Source: UBA1268 sp965662195 (lineage in GTDB: Bacteria > Planctomycetota > Planctomycetia > Pirellulales > UBA1268). Taken from it: 39,430 nt of DNA. Below, piece after piece: positions 31,638-39,430 of the stretch. The stretch is taken from assembly GCA_965662195.1 (NCBI GenBank), contig CBFIHA010000031.1, positions 1-39,430 on the forward strand, in the 5' to 3' direction. Position numbers and translations under genes: made by a program. The notes below the pieces were generated by a model. It searched no databases and had not been told where the DNA came from. It saw only the letters and a program-made list of their open reading frames with translations. Position 1 is the first letter of the stretch. Every line of letters starts with the position of its first letter.

Positions 31638-32102
31638 ATGCAGTACTGGCTGATGAAGAGCGAGCCGGAGAAGTTCTCGGTTCAGGACCTCGCCCAGGCC
31701 AAGAAAAAGACAACCTGCTGGGAGGGAGTGCGGAACTATCAGGCCCGCAACTTCCTCCGGGCGATGAAGAAGGGGGATCGGGCGATCTTCTACCACTCCA
31801 ATGCCACGCCTCCGGGGGCCGTCGGCATCGTCGAAGTGGTGAAGGAAGCCTACCCCGATCACTTCGCCTGGGAGGAGGGCCACCGCTATCATGACCCGAA
31901 GGCTTCGCCCGAGAACCCAATCTGGTCGATGGTCGACGTGAAGCTGGTTGAGATTTTTCCCCGCGAGTTGCCGCTGGATGAGCTCCGCAGCACCAAGGCC
32001 CTCGACGGCCTCGAATTGCTCCGCCGGGGCAGCCGGTTGTCGGTCCACCCGGTCTCAGCCGCCCACTTCAAGGTCTTCCAGCGACTGGCCGCACGAAAGT
32101 AG
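31638..32102 (+). CDS. EVE-domain protein
   Basis: Protein of 154 residues made of a single EVE domain, a PUA-like fold whose members bind modified bases in DNA or RNA (the human homolog is THYN1). Family blocks seen: MQYWLMKSEPEKFS at the start, CWEGVRNYQARNFLRAMKKG in the middle of the first half, then DRAIFYHSNATPPG and IWSMVDVKLVEIF. The aromatic residues of the binding pocket (W, Y, F) are present. The ATG at 31638 gives the family-typical N-terminus; a TATCCT -10-like box at 31604 lies 28 bases upstream. The next gene starts 8 bases downstream, so co-transcription with bioF is likely. The biological target is not known. Confidence 0.93.
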   Translation: MQYWLMKSEPEKFSVQDLAQAKKKTTCWEGVRNYQARNFLRAMKKGDRAIFYHSNATPPGAVGIVEVVKEAYPDHFAWEEGHRYHDPKASPENPIWSMVDVKLVEIFPRELPLDELRSTKALDGLELLRRGSRLSVHPVSAAHFKVFQRLAARK

Positions 32103-32110
32103 CTCGCGTC

Positions 32111-33325
32111 ATGGCCTGCCAGATCGAGGCTGCCCAACCCGGACCGCGGCCCAACCACCAATCGCTGCCGCCGAGCCTCGGCTGGGTCGAGGAGGAACTC
32201 AATTCCCTTGCCGCCGCCAAGCTGCTGCGGCCGCGGCGGCTGCGTGCCGGCCGGCAGGCCGGCACGGTCAGCCTCGATGGAAAGAGCCTCGTCAATCTCG
32301 GGGCCAACGACTATCTCGGCTACTCAGGCGACCCGCGGCTGGTGAAGGCGGCGGCCAAGGGCGCCTGCAGCGAGGGGGCCGGGGCCGGGGCCAGCCCACT
32401 GGTCAGTGGACACTCACAGATTCACGAGGCACTCGCTGTCAGCCTGGCCGGGCTACTCGGCACTGATGATGCCCTGATCTTCCCCAGTGGCTACGCCGCC
32501 AACACCGCCACCATTGCCGCGCTGGCCGGGCCGGGCGATCTGATCGTCAGCGACGCCCGCAACCATGCCAGCATCATCGACGGCTCCCGGCTGTCGCGGG
32601 CAAAGGTGGCGATCTATCCCCATCGCGATCTGGCGACCGCGGCCAACCTCCTGCGGCAGCGGCCCGCCCGCCGCCGGCTGCTGGTCACCGACAGCCTGTT
32701 CTCGATGGACGGCACGATCGCCCCACTGGCCGGCCTGGCCCAGTTGGCAGCCGAGACCGGCAGCATGCTGCTGGTCGATGAGGCCCATGCCACCGGACTG
32801 TTTGGTGCGCGGGGCAGTGGTCTGGTCGAAGCGGCGGGCCTTGAGGCAGCCGTGCCGATCCGCATCGGCACCTTGTCAAAGGCCCTGGGCAGTGCCGGTG
32901 GCTTCGTGGCCGGCCACCAGGAGCTGATTGAGTTCCTGCGGCACCGGGCCCGAGCCTGGATGTTTTCCACGGCCCATCCGCCGGCGGCGGCAGCGGCGGC
33001 CCGCCGGGCGATCGAACTGATCGGTGACGAGCCGAAGCGGCGGCAGGAACTCAGCGAGCGGGCCGCTGTCTTTCGGCAGCGGCTGACTGACGCGGGGCTG
33101 GCCGTCGGGGACGCGGCGGCCCAGATCGTGCCGGTCATCATCGGTGAGCCGGGCCAGACGGTCGCGGCGGCGGCTGCGCTGGCCGAGGCTGGCTTCTTCG
33201 TACCGGCGATCCGGCCGCCAAGCGTGCCGGAGGGTGAGAGCCTGCTGCGGGTCAGCCTCTCCTGGCTGCATGATGACGACACCCTCGACCGCCTCGCCAC
33301 AGCGATCATCGACCATGTCCACTGA
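32111..33325 (+). CDS. bioF: 8-amino-7-oxononanoate synthase (BioF-like)
   Basis: PLP-dependent alpha-oxoamine synthase. BioF condenses pimeloyl-ACP or pimeloyl-CoA with alanine in biotin synthesis; the related KBL and serine palmitoyltransferase share the fold. It has 404 residues. Seen: NLGANDYLGYSGDP at 62-75, then GAGASPLVSG and FPSGYAAN. VDEAHATG at 222-229 has the Asp that contacts the PLP nitrogen, and GTLSKALGS has the Schiff-base Lys at 257. The C-terminal AIRPPSVPEGESLLRVSLSW favours BioF over KBL. The ATG at 32111 is 8 bases after the EVE gene. The end overlaps the monooxygenase gene by 11 bases. No other bio gene is nearby, so another amino acid or acyl substrate cannot be excluded. 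Confidence 0.85.
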   Translation: MACQIEAAQPGPRPNHQSLPPSLGWVEEELNSLAAAKLLRPRRLRAGRQAGTVSLDGKSLVNLGANDYLGYSGDPRLVKAAAKGACSEGAGAGASPLVSGHSQIHEALAVSLAGLLGTDDALIFPSGYAANTATIAALAGPGDLIVSDARNHASIIDGSRLSRAKVAIYPHRDLATAANLLRQRPARRRLLVTDSLFSMDGTIAPLAGLAQLAAETGSMLLVDEAHATGLFGARGSGLVEAAGLEAAVPIRIGTLSKALGSAGGFVAGHQELIEFLRHRARAWMFSTAHPPAAAAAARRAIELIGDEPKRRQELSERAAVFRQRLTDAGLAVGDAAAQIVPVIIGEPGQTVAAAAALAEAGFFVPAIRPPSVPEGESLLRVSLSWLHDDDTLDRLATAIIDHVH

Positions 33326-34748
33326 TCCCTTACTCATGCCGCAGCGATGGTGCGTGATCGGCGCCGGCCCCTCCGGCCTGACAACCCTCAAAAATCTGCT
33401 GGCTTGCGGCATCGACGCTGAAATCCTGGAACGCGAGAACGACCTCGGCGGCAACTGGTATTTCGGTGCCGCCACTTCACGGGTCTTTGCCTCGACCCGG
33501 CTGATCAGCTCAAAGTCGCTGACCGGTTTCACCGATTTCCCGATGCCCCGGGAATGGCCGGCCTATCCCGATCACCGGCAGTGTCTGGAGTATCTGCACC
33601 GCTATGCCGACCGCTTCAGCCTGCGGCCCCGGATCTGTTTTGGGACATCGGTGCAGGCGATCGAACCGGTTCAGGATGCAGCCGGGCGACGGCAGGGCTG
33701 GGAGATCAGGATCGCCGCGGGGCCTCCCCGCCGCTATGCCGGCATCGTGCTGGCCTCCGGCCACAACCATCTGCCACGCTGGCCTGAGATTCCGGGCACC
33801 TTCAACGGCCCACTGCTGCACGCGGCCGACTACAAGTCGCCACTGGTGCCGGTGCCCCTGGCCGGCAAGCGGGTGCTGGTGATCGGCGGCGGCAACTCCG
33901 GCTGCGACATCGCCGTCGAGGCCTCACGGCATGCGGCGCGGGTCTTTCACTCGACCCGGCGGCACTACCATGTGGTCCCGCGGATGGTTCTCGGCCGGCC
34001 TGCCGACCTCCGTGGGGAACGGCTGCTGAAAATGGCCGCGCCACTCTGGCTGCGGCGACTCATCGGCCGCCGGGCGATCGCCCGCACGATCGGCCTGCCG
34101 CGGGAGCATGGGCTACCGGACCCTGACCACCTGATGTGGCAGGCCCACCCGGTGATCAACGACCAGTTCTATGCCCGGATTGATGCCGGGGCGATCAGCC
34201 CCCGGCCCAACGTGCAGGCATTCGACGGCAACGCGGTCAGTTTCCCTGACGGCAGCCGCGAGCAGATCGACCTGGTGATCGCCGCCACCGGCTATCAGCT
34301 CTCCTTCCCTGCCATCGACCCCGTGGTACTCAACACCCGCGAGGGGCTGCCGCGGCTGTCGTTGCATCTGCTGCATCCTGCTGCGACAGACCTGGCGGTG
34401 GTGGGCATGATTCAGCCCGACAGCGGCCAGTGGGGGATCACCGACCTGCAGGCCCAGGTCGTGAGCCGGATGATCCTGGCCGATCACACCAGCCAGCGGG
34501 CCCGGGCCTGGCTGGCCCGCCAGCGGCAGCGGCAACCGCGGCTCTCGCCGATTGAGTATCTCGATTCTCCCCGGCATGCCCTCGAGGTCGAACACTTCAG
34601 CTACACCCGCCGGCTGCGGCGGCTGATCAGCGGTCTCGACCGGCGGCTGCGGCGGTCAGCCACAGGAGTTGCAAACACCAGCCGGCGGACACCGACCACC
34701 CGGGTAGGAAGCCGGGAGTGGAAGCGACCGGAGACGCTGCACGGGTGA
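33315..34748 (+). CDS. FAD-dependent monooxygenase (FMO-like)
   Basis: Flavin monooxygenase of class B type using FAD and NADPH, 477 residues. Seen: first Rossmann motif GAGPSG at 16-21 for FAD, GGNWYF near 45-50, the FMO fingerprint FNGPLLHAADY at 163-173 (F-x-G-x3-H-x3-Y), second Rossmann motif GGGNSG at 191-196 for NADPH, and the ATGY segment IAATGYQLSFP in the C-terminal half. The last 60 residues are very basic (RRLRRL, DRRLRRS). Such enzymes oxygenate N, S or ketone carbon; the substrate is unknown. The ATG at 33315 overlaps bioF by 11 bases; an ATG at 33336 is equally plausible by family length. The coupling suggests that it may act on a product related to the BioF-like enzyme. Confidence 0.88.
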   Translation: MSTDPLLMPQRWCVIGAGPSGLTTLKNLLACGIDAEILERENDLGGNWYFGAATSRVFASTRLISSKSLTGFTDFPMPREWPAYPDHRQCLEYLHRYADRFSLRPRICFGTSVQAIEPVQDAAGRRQGWEIRIAAGPPRRYAGIVLASGHNHLPRWPEIPGTFNGPLLHAADYKSPLVPVPLAGKRVLVIGGGNSGCDIAVEASRHAARVFHSTRRHYHVVPRMVLGRPADLRGERLLKMAAPLWLRRLIGRRAIARTIGLPREHGLPDPDHLMWQAHPVINDQFYARIDAGAISPRPNVQAFDGNAVSFPDGSREQIDLVIAATGYQLSFPAIDPVVLNTREGLPRLSLHLLHPAATDLAVVGMIQPDSGQWGITDLQAQVVSRMILADHTSQRARAWLARQRQRQPRLSPIEYLDSPRHALEVEHFSYTRRLRRLISGLDRRLRRSATGVANTSRRTPTTRVGSREWKRPETLHG

Positions 34749-34770
34749 CGCAACGTCAACCCCACTGCCG

Positions 34771-34808
34771 GTCCGCCAGCTTCCGCCTGGTGGCTTTCAG
34801 CGGCGGAC
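34771..34808. other. inverted repeat between convergent genes
   Basis: GTCCGCC (34771-34777) and GGCGGAC (34802-34808) are inverse complements 24 bases apart, between the stops of the monooxygenase and the AsmA-like gene. It may be a weak bidirectional terminator; no T-run follows on either side. Confidence 0.35.
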
Positions 34809-34818
34809 GCATCCAGAT

Positions 34819-37800
34819 TCAGGAGCCTTCGGGAAAGGTCAGCCGTGGCTGCGCCGGGGTCGGCTGGGGCTGACGGGGGGGCTGCGGATTGCCGAAGAGG
34901 GCCTCCAGCCCGCGGCCGATACCGTCGCGGAACACCGCATCGGCGGTGTTCTCCATGATGCGGCCCAGGATCGTGTCGATCGCAGTGGCATCGAACTGTG
35001 GTCGCCGCACCGTGCCCCGCAGGGGAATCACGAACGGCGTTCGCAGCAGTCCGGCCACCACCGGGGTCGCCCCGGCGAGATCACCGCGGAAGGCGACCTC
35101 CATTTGCATTGCCAGGCTGCCGTCACGGCCGACACTGCCGGCACTCCGCACCGACAGCTGCCCCATGTCGAGGACGAGGTTGTCGTGATGCACCCGGCCA
35201 TCGGCCAGCCACACCCGGATCGGCTCGGGCCGGGCCCGCAGCAGCACCACCCGATCACCGAAGGCGAACCGGGGGTCGACCACGCTTTGCAGCTGGGCCA
35301 GGAGGTTCACCAGCGGACCGGCCATGTCGCCGGGGGCCACGGCGAAGTCCTCGAGCCAGAGCTGACCATCAATCCGGCCGGCCACGGGATCGGCCAGCGG
35401 CAACCGGCCGCCACCAGTCTCAACCGAGAGCCGGCCGCTGGCTTCGGTTGCACTCCGGAGAATCGGTGAGAGCCAGCCAAGATAATGGCTACAGACAGCG
35501 GGGGTGAGCACGACATGCTCGACCAGTGGACCGGGTGGCAGCACCAGTTCTCCCGGCGGCGGCGAAAGCTGCACCCAAGGGGCACCCCGCACCCGGCCGC
35601 CGGAAACCGGAATGTCAAACGGGCCGAAGGCCAGCTGCCCCTCGACCAGCCGCAGCGGCAGCTCACCCGGTCCCACCGGAAACTCCGCCAGCCGGCCACC
35701 CTGCCAGGCCAGCGTGGTCTCGGCGGTGAGCCCAGCCAGCCAGACCGGTAGTGCCGGACCGCCCGCTGTCCCGCCACCCCGCGGCAGGGCAATCAGCCGG
35801 CCCGCGGCTGGCCCGGCCGCTGCCTGCCGCTGCCACTGCTCGGGGAGCGGCAGTTCCACCGGGCCACCCCCGGCCTCGGCCAGCGCAGCGGTGACCCGGT
35901 TGAGGCTGCCACTGAGGACGAACGGACGCGGGCCACCCCCGGTCAGCCGCACGACGCCGCCCGACGCCGGCGTGAGTAGCCGGTTGAGCTGGCTGAAGTT
36001 CGCGGCGAACGTGCCCCGCAGATCGAGCTGACCGGTTCCACGTAAATCGCTGAGGCTGCCTGAGGCGGCCAGTCCGAGGGTCGATGACTCAAGCTCCAGC
36101 TGATTAATCAGCACGCGGTCAGCCGTCGTTGATGCCGGGGCGGGGCGGGTCAGGTCGAGGGTGGCCTTGAGCTGCGGCTCACTCCAGACATCACGGGCCG
36201 CCTCCAGCGTTTCACCCGGCGGCGGTGACGCCGCGAGGGCCAACTGGCTGCCGGTCAGTTCGACCAGCAGGCTCACCCCGCCGCCGCCGTCGAGCAATTC
36301 AGCCGTTCCCCAGACCCGTCCGCTGGCGGCGTACCGCGGAAGCTGCGGCGACAGCCACCGCTGCAGCCGGGCCATGTCGGCCTGCCACTGCAGCCGGCCC
36401 CGGACCGCATCGAGAAGCTGGTCAACCGACCTGCCGTCGGCCGCGAGCCGCAGGCCATTGGTCCGCAGCGAGGCCGTTGCCGTCAGCACCTCGGCCGAGG
36501 CCAGGTCAACGATGCCCCGATCGGGGTCGATCGCCCCGGCGGCCGACAGCAGTACCCGCGGCTCCTCGATCTCTAGACTGTCGGTTGTCAATGCAAAGGA
36601 CTCGATCTGACCGGTTGCCTTGGTGATCTGCCACTGCGAGCCGGCACTGCTGATGGTCAGGCTGCTGTCGAGCTGGCCAGCCAGAGCGATGGCTCCCGGC
36701 GGTGGCGACAGGCCGGCCGCCGCCCCCAACCCCAGCAGACGGTCCTGCCAGCGATCGAGCGCACCGGCCAGCCGGCAATCGACGGTCCCTCCGCCGCCAT
36801 CGCGGGCCCGCACCAGAGGCCAGCCGGTACCGGATCGGGGACGTGAGACGACGCAGCCTCCGGCCAGCCCGGCCGCGGCAACGTCACCGCCCGCCTCAAT
36901 CCGCAGGCTGGCCTGATCGAGCAAGACAGCGTCGGGAGTGACGTTGCCGACCGCTTCGACATCGATTGCCACCAGCTCATCCTGCCAGACCGTCCGGCCA
37001 TCGGCCGACCAGGAGAAATCTTCGAGGCTGGCCGCTGCCGCCAGCGTGGTGGCGGCGGCATCGGGTGATCGGCCGACCAGCAGCCGGCCCCGCGACGTGC
37101 CCGCCACCGCCAGCGGGCGGTCAGCCGACCGCAGATCGAACAGATCGGCGGCGGCGGCGAAGAGGTCGCCCAGATCGAACCGCCAGGTCGTTTCGATGCC
37201 GCCGGCCCGATTCGTGGCCGTCACTTCCGCAGCGGCGGCGACCAGCCGGGCTTCGGTCAGTCGGAGCCCGCCGTTCGGCAGCCGGCGGGCCCGCAGCCAG
37301 GCGGTGCAGGGCTCCGGCCAGCTGCGATTCTCCGTCGCCTGAATCGCGGTGAGGCCCGTCACCGTGGTCCGCAGTTCAACCTCCGGGCCACTCCCGGCCA
37401 GGTCGAACTTGACCGCTCCACCGGTCACCCGGACATCGGGCCGCAGCGGCATTCCTCCGGCCACGCTGCGGGAGACGGCTGCCAGATCGATTTCGGCATG
37501 CGACTCAAAGTCAGCCCCGGCAATCGCCTCGAACCACGACCAGGCCGCTGCCAACCTGGGGGCCGGCAGCTCCGCCAAGGTGGCGGGCAGGCCGATCGTT
37601 CCCGTCGCAGTGCCATGGCCGAGCGACGTCTCAAGGTCAAGTCGTACGAGCTGCAGACGGTCGGGCTGAAGGCTGAAGTCAAAAGGCAGTTCAAGCCGCT
37701 GGAGCATCACCTGTGCGTCGCCCGTGGCGGCTTCCCGAACTGCCACCTGCCGGCCGGCCAGGCTGCCAGTGCAGGAGAGCTGCCAGTTCACCGCAGCGGG

Positions 37801-38796
37801 TTGCCGAGGATCGGCCGGTGGGTTCACCAGCAGGATGTCGGCCCGCAGATCGAGCAGCCCATCAACGAGCACCGGCCAGCCGAAACGGCTGGCTGCCAGC
37901 CGTGAGCAGCCGGCCGGCAGGCGGCTGCCACCGAGGGCGAGGGAACGACCACCGCCGGGACCGGCGGCATTGACCGTGACCGACCAACCACCATCACGGG
38001 CCAGCGTGGCCGCCGTCCGACTGGCGACGCTGGCCGACCCGGTCGTGGCAGCAGTAGCCGGGTTGCTGCGGACCACAAGCTGCGGCCGGCCGACATGCCG
38101 GAGCCGACCACTGACAACCGTGTCGGTCGGCAGCAGACCGCCGGCAGCGCGAGCGGTTGAGGCAAGTGGAATCGTGGCGGCCAGATCGGTGATCCACCAG
38201 GTGTCGTCATGCCGTAGGTCGATCAGTTCAACCGTCAGATCAACCAGCTCGAGTGATCCGCTGACCGCTGCGGGCTCTGCTGCAGCCGGCTTCTCTCCCG
38301 CCGCCACACCACCCCAATGGCCAACCGCCGGTGCTGCAGGCAGTGGTTCAGGACGCTCGGCCAGCCGGGCCAGCCAGGGCTTCAGCACCGTCTCGATCGT
38401 GCTGCCCCCCTGCCAGACTGCGGTCGACAGCCGTCCGCCCTGGATGGCGATCTGGCCCAGGTTGGTCGGCCGCACCGCGAGTGCCAGGGGGCTGCGGTCG
38501 ATCGTCAGTCGGTCGATCGCCAGCAGAGGCTGCCCGTCCGTGGTCTGGACCAGCACATCGCGGTAGACGATTGGGCCGAACCAGTGCCAGTCGGCTCCGC
38601 CGCTACCAAGTCGGCCAGCAATGCCGGTGAAGGCCTGCCTGAGTGGCCAGTCGCGGACCGCGGCGATGAATGAAAGCCGTGGCAGGTGCCAGACCGCCAA
38701 CCCGAGCAGCGTTAGCAGCACCAGCCGACGCCACCGCCGTGACCGCCGTGGTGGCGGCGACAACACCGGCTCATCATCGTCCCAGAGATCGTCCAT
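34819..38796 (-). CDS. large AsmA-like envelope protein
   Basis: Protein of 1325 residues with one N-terminal membrane helix (about 24-37, LVLLTLLGLAVWHL) after a basic, Pro-rich cytoplasmic stretch. The rest would lie outside the inner membrane and is a long succession of beta-strand-rich segments without enzymatic motifs. The N-terminal region ILLVNPPADP and the C-terminal block with LRGTVRRPQFDATAIDTILG recall AsmA/TamB/YhdP-type proteins. That family is thought to bridge the membranes and move phospholipids, so such a role is inferred. A Pro/Gln-rich tail ends the protein. The ATG at 38796 is chosen because it begins MDDLWDDDEP and is preceded by a TATACT box; the frame is open 17 codons further upstream. 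The MobA-like gene ends 25 bases upstream on the same strand. Confidence 0.8.
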   Translation of the reverse strand: MDDLWDDDEPVLSPPPRRSRRWRRLVLLTLLGLAVWHLPRLSFIAAVRDWPLRQAFTGIAGRLGSGGADWHWFGPIVYRDVLVQTTDGQPLLAIDRLTIDRSPLALAVRPTNLGQIAIQGGRLSTAVWQGGSTIETVLKPWLARLAERPEPLPAAPAVGHWGGVAAGEKPAAAEPAAVSGSLELVDLTVELIDLRHDDTWWITDLAATIPLASTARAAGGLLPTDTVVSGRLRHVGRPQLVVRSNPATAATTGSASVASRTAATLARDGGWSVTVNAAGPGGGRSLALGGSRLPAGCSRLAASRFGWPVLVDGLLDLRADILLVNPPADPRQPAAVNWQLSCTGSLAGRQVAVREAATGDAQVMLQRLELPFDFSLQPDRLQLVRLDLETSLGHGTATGTIGLPATLAELPAPRLAAAWSWFEAIAGADFESHAEIDLAAVSRSVAGGMPLRPDVRVTGGAVKFDLAGSGPEVELRTTVTGLTAIQATENRSWPEPCTAWLRARRLPNGGLRLTEARLVAAAAEVTATNRAGGIETTWRFDLGDLFAAAADLFDLRSADRPLAVAGTSRGRLLVGRSPDAAATTLAAAASLEDFSWSADGRTVWQDELVAIDVEAVGNVTPDAVLLDQASLRIEAGGDVAAAGLAGGCVVSRPRSGTGWPLVRARDGGGGTVDCRLAGALDRWQDRLLGLGAAAGLSPPPGAIALAGQLDSSLTISSAGSQWQITKATGQIESFALTTDSLEIEEPRVLLSAAGAIDPDRGIVDLASAEVLTATASLRTNGLRLAADGRSVDQLLDAVRGRLQWQADMARLQRWLSPQLPRYAASGRVWGTAELLDGGGGVSLLVELTGSQLALAASPPPGETLEAARDVWSEPQLKATLDLTRPAPASTTADRVLINQLELESSTLGLAASGSLSDLRGTGQLDLRGTFAANFSQLNRLLTPASGGVVRLTGGGPRPFVLSGSLNRVTAALAEAGGGPVELPLPEQWQRQAAAGPAAGRLIALPRGGGTAGGPALPVWLAGLTAETTLAWQGGRLAEFPVGPGELPLRLVEGQLAFGPFDIPVSGGRVRGAPWVQLSPPPGELVLPPGPLVEHVVLTPAVCSHYLGWLSPILRSATEASGRLSVETGGGRLPLADPVAGRIDGQLWLEDFAVAPGDMAGPLVNLLAQLQSVVDPRFAFGDRVVLLRARPEPIRVWLADGRVHHDNLVLDMGQLSVRSAGSVGRDGSLAMQMEVAFRGDLAGATPVVAGLLRTPFVIPLRGTVRRPQFDATAIDTILGRIMENTADAVFRDGIGRGLEALFGNPQPPRQPQPTPAQPRLTFPEGS

Positions 38797-38807
38797 GACC
38801 GTGGCTG

Positions 38808-38813
38808 AGTATA
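38808..38813 (-). promoter_or_regulatory. -10 box TATACT before the AsmA-like gene
   Basis: On the minus strand, TATACT ends 11 bases before the ATG at 38796, predicting a 5' leader of only about 4-5 bases. No ribosome-binding site and no good -35 box are seen. It lies in the 25-base gap after the MobA-like gene. Confidence 0.5.
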
Positions 38814-38821
38814 GGAGCAGT

Positions 38822-39430
38822 TCAAGGCCGCCGCGAAGCCGAACCACTCAGGGCGGCCAGATCGGCCGGCGTGTCGATGTCGCGGCCGGCAGCCCCCTGG
38901 GGATCGATCTGCTGCCATGCGGCGGGTGGAATCATGAGGATCGGATCCGGGGTTTGGCCTGCCAACGCCGCTGCGAAGCCCCGCAGGTCACGGCGACCGG
39001 TGGCCAGAAACGCCTCGAGGGGGCCAAGCAGGGCGGGGCGGCAAACTGAAAAGAGATACTGCGGCTGGCTGCCGATCTCGGGGATGACCCACGCCGCCGT
39101 TGGCGCGGCCGGCGGCAGCCAGCCAAGCAACGCCCGCACCAGCGGTGGCCGCAGCAGCGGCAGATCACAGGCAACCAGCAGCACCGCCGGCGGCAGTGGC
39201 CGGCCCGCCGCGGACCGGCGGTGACAGATGTCGCCCAGGCCATCCCGGACCGCGGCCAGCGGACCAGCCCCGGGCTGGCTGTCAGCGAGCTGCCGGAGTC
39301 CCCCATACCGCTTCCGTAGATCGGCTGACAGGGGATCGCCACCGACCACCACTATTTCGGTAATGACCGAAGCAACAGCGGCGGCCACCCGGCCCAGCAG
39401 CGTCTCGCCGCCGACGTCGCAGGCAGCCTT
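38822..39430 (-). CDS. mobA: MobA-like molybdopterin guanylyltransferase (partial, N-terminus outside window)
   Basis: Nucleotidyltransferase of the MobA/GlmU-N fold, probably joining GMP to molybdopterin to form the guanine dinucleotide cofactor. The window ends inside the gene: the frame runs to the right edge and already reads KAACDVGGETLLGRVAAAV there, which follows the missing LAGGxSxRMG-type nucleotide loop in this family. Seen further on: ITEIVVVGG, then LLVACDLPLLRPPLV (the metal-binding Asp strand), then SQPQYLFSVCRPALLGPLEA and the C-terminal GRDIDTPADLAAL, all typical of MobA. It precedes the AsmA-like gene by 25 bases, which has its own -10 box. A related NTP transferase, such as MocA, is possible. 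Confidence 0.8.
   Translation of the reverse strand, partial: KAACDVGGETLLGRVAAAVASVITEIVVVGGDPLSADLRKRYGGLRQLADSQPGAGPLAAVRDGLGDICHRRSAAGRPLPPAVLLVACDLPLLRPPLVRALLGWLPPAAPTAAWVIPEIGSQPQYLFSVCRPALLGPLEAFLATGRRDLRGFAAALAGQTPDPILMIPPAAWQQIDPQGAAGRDIDTPADLAALSGSASRRP

Noticed and set aside
28085..34818. Signs of a genomic island (transposase, integrase, tRNA-flanked repeats)
   Set aside because: Composition is uniform and no mobile-element genes or attachment-site repeats were seen; the only tRNA has no matching partial copy downstream.

Overview
The window is a GC-rich piece of bacterial chromosome that most likely comes from a planctomycete (Planctomycetota, Pirellulales-like). The strongest marker is a Cys-rich YTV-repeat wall protein (30099-31535), a family I know only from planctomycetes. 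Supporting signs are small Cys-rich lipoproteins with little else in them, a secreted ACPFC-motif family, frequent GTG starts, and genes that either have a strong AGGAGG site or none at all. I see no transposase, integrase, phage gene, rRNA operon or CRISPR array. The block looks like stable core genome with lineage-specific genes mixed in.

Layout. 1-3.3 kb: surface polysaccharide genes (an RgpF-like rhamnan synthesis protein, a GalE-like epimerase, a GDP-mannose 4,6-dehydratase). 3.2-4.9 kb: a secreted alpha/beta hydrolase and a tiny Cys-rich lipoprotein. 5.1-9.0 kb: the conserved protein-export and translation cluster ffh-rpsP-trmD-rplS-yraN, in which bS16 has a long acidic Ala/Glu tail. 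9.0-10.9 kb: an App1-type phosphatase, an unlisted 29-residue very basic peptide gene, and another Cys-rich lipoprotein. 10.9-12.4 kb: panB and an FHA protein with an acidic repeat tail, both on the minus strand. 12.6-16.6 kb: tRNA-Gly(GCC), trigger factor, two consecutive clpP genes and a coiled-coil lipoprotein. 16.8-17.9 kb: glyceraldehyde-3-phosphate dehydrogenase on the minus strand with a clear promoter.

18.0-25.2 kb is the most unusual region. It holds an outer-membrane transporter-like protein, an FtsX/MacB-type ABC ATPase and permease, a secreted ACPFC solenoid-like protein, a membrane DUF3299 protein, a DUF3299 lipoprotein, and a second ACPFC protein. The last four form a mirror-ordered set of two paralogous pairs. 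I infer an envelope transport or metal-handling system. I recall DUF3299 proteins beside FtsX-type ABC genes in a gammaproteobacterial zinc-uptake locus, but that link needs checking.

25.4-29.2 kb (minus): a TolC-like lipoprotein and an ApbE-like flavin transferase. 29.2-31.5 kb (plus): a conserved hypothetical protein coupled to a zinc-ribbon protein, then the YTV protein. 31.6-34.7 kb: an EVE-domain protein, BioF and a flavin monooxygenase, closely packed. 34.8-39.4 kb (minus): a 1325-residue AsmA-like protein and a MobA-like nucleotidyltransferase that runs off the right edge.

Regulation. Three genes without a ribosome-binding site (ffh, the first ACPFC gene and the AsmA-like gene) have a TATACT box 6-11 bases before the start codon, which suggests leaderless or nearly leaderless mRNAs. 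A 125-base intergenic repeat occurs twice (16635 and 25260); the second copy overlaps a long hairpin.
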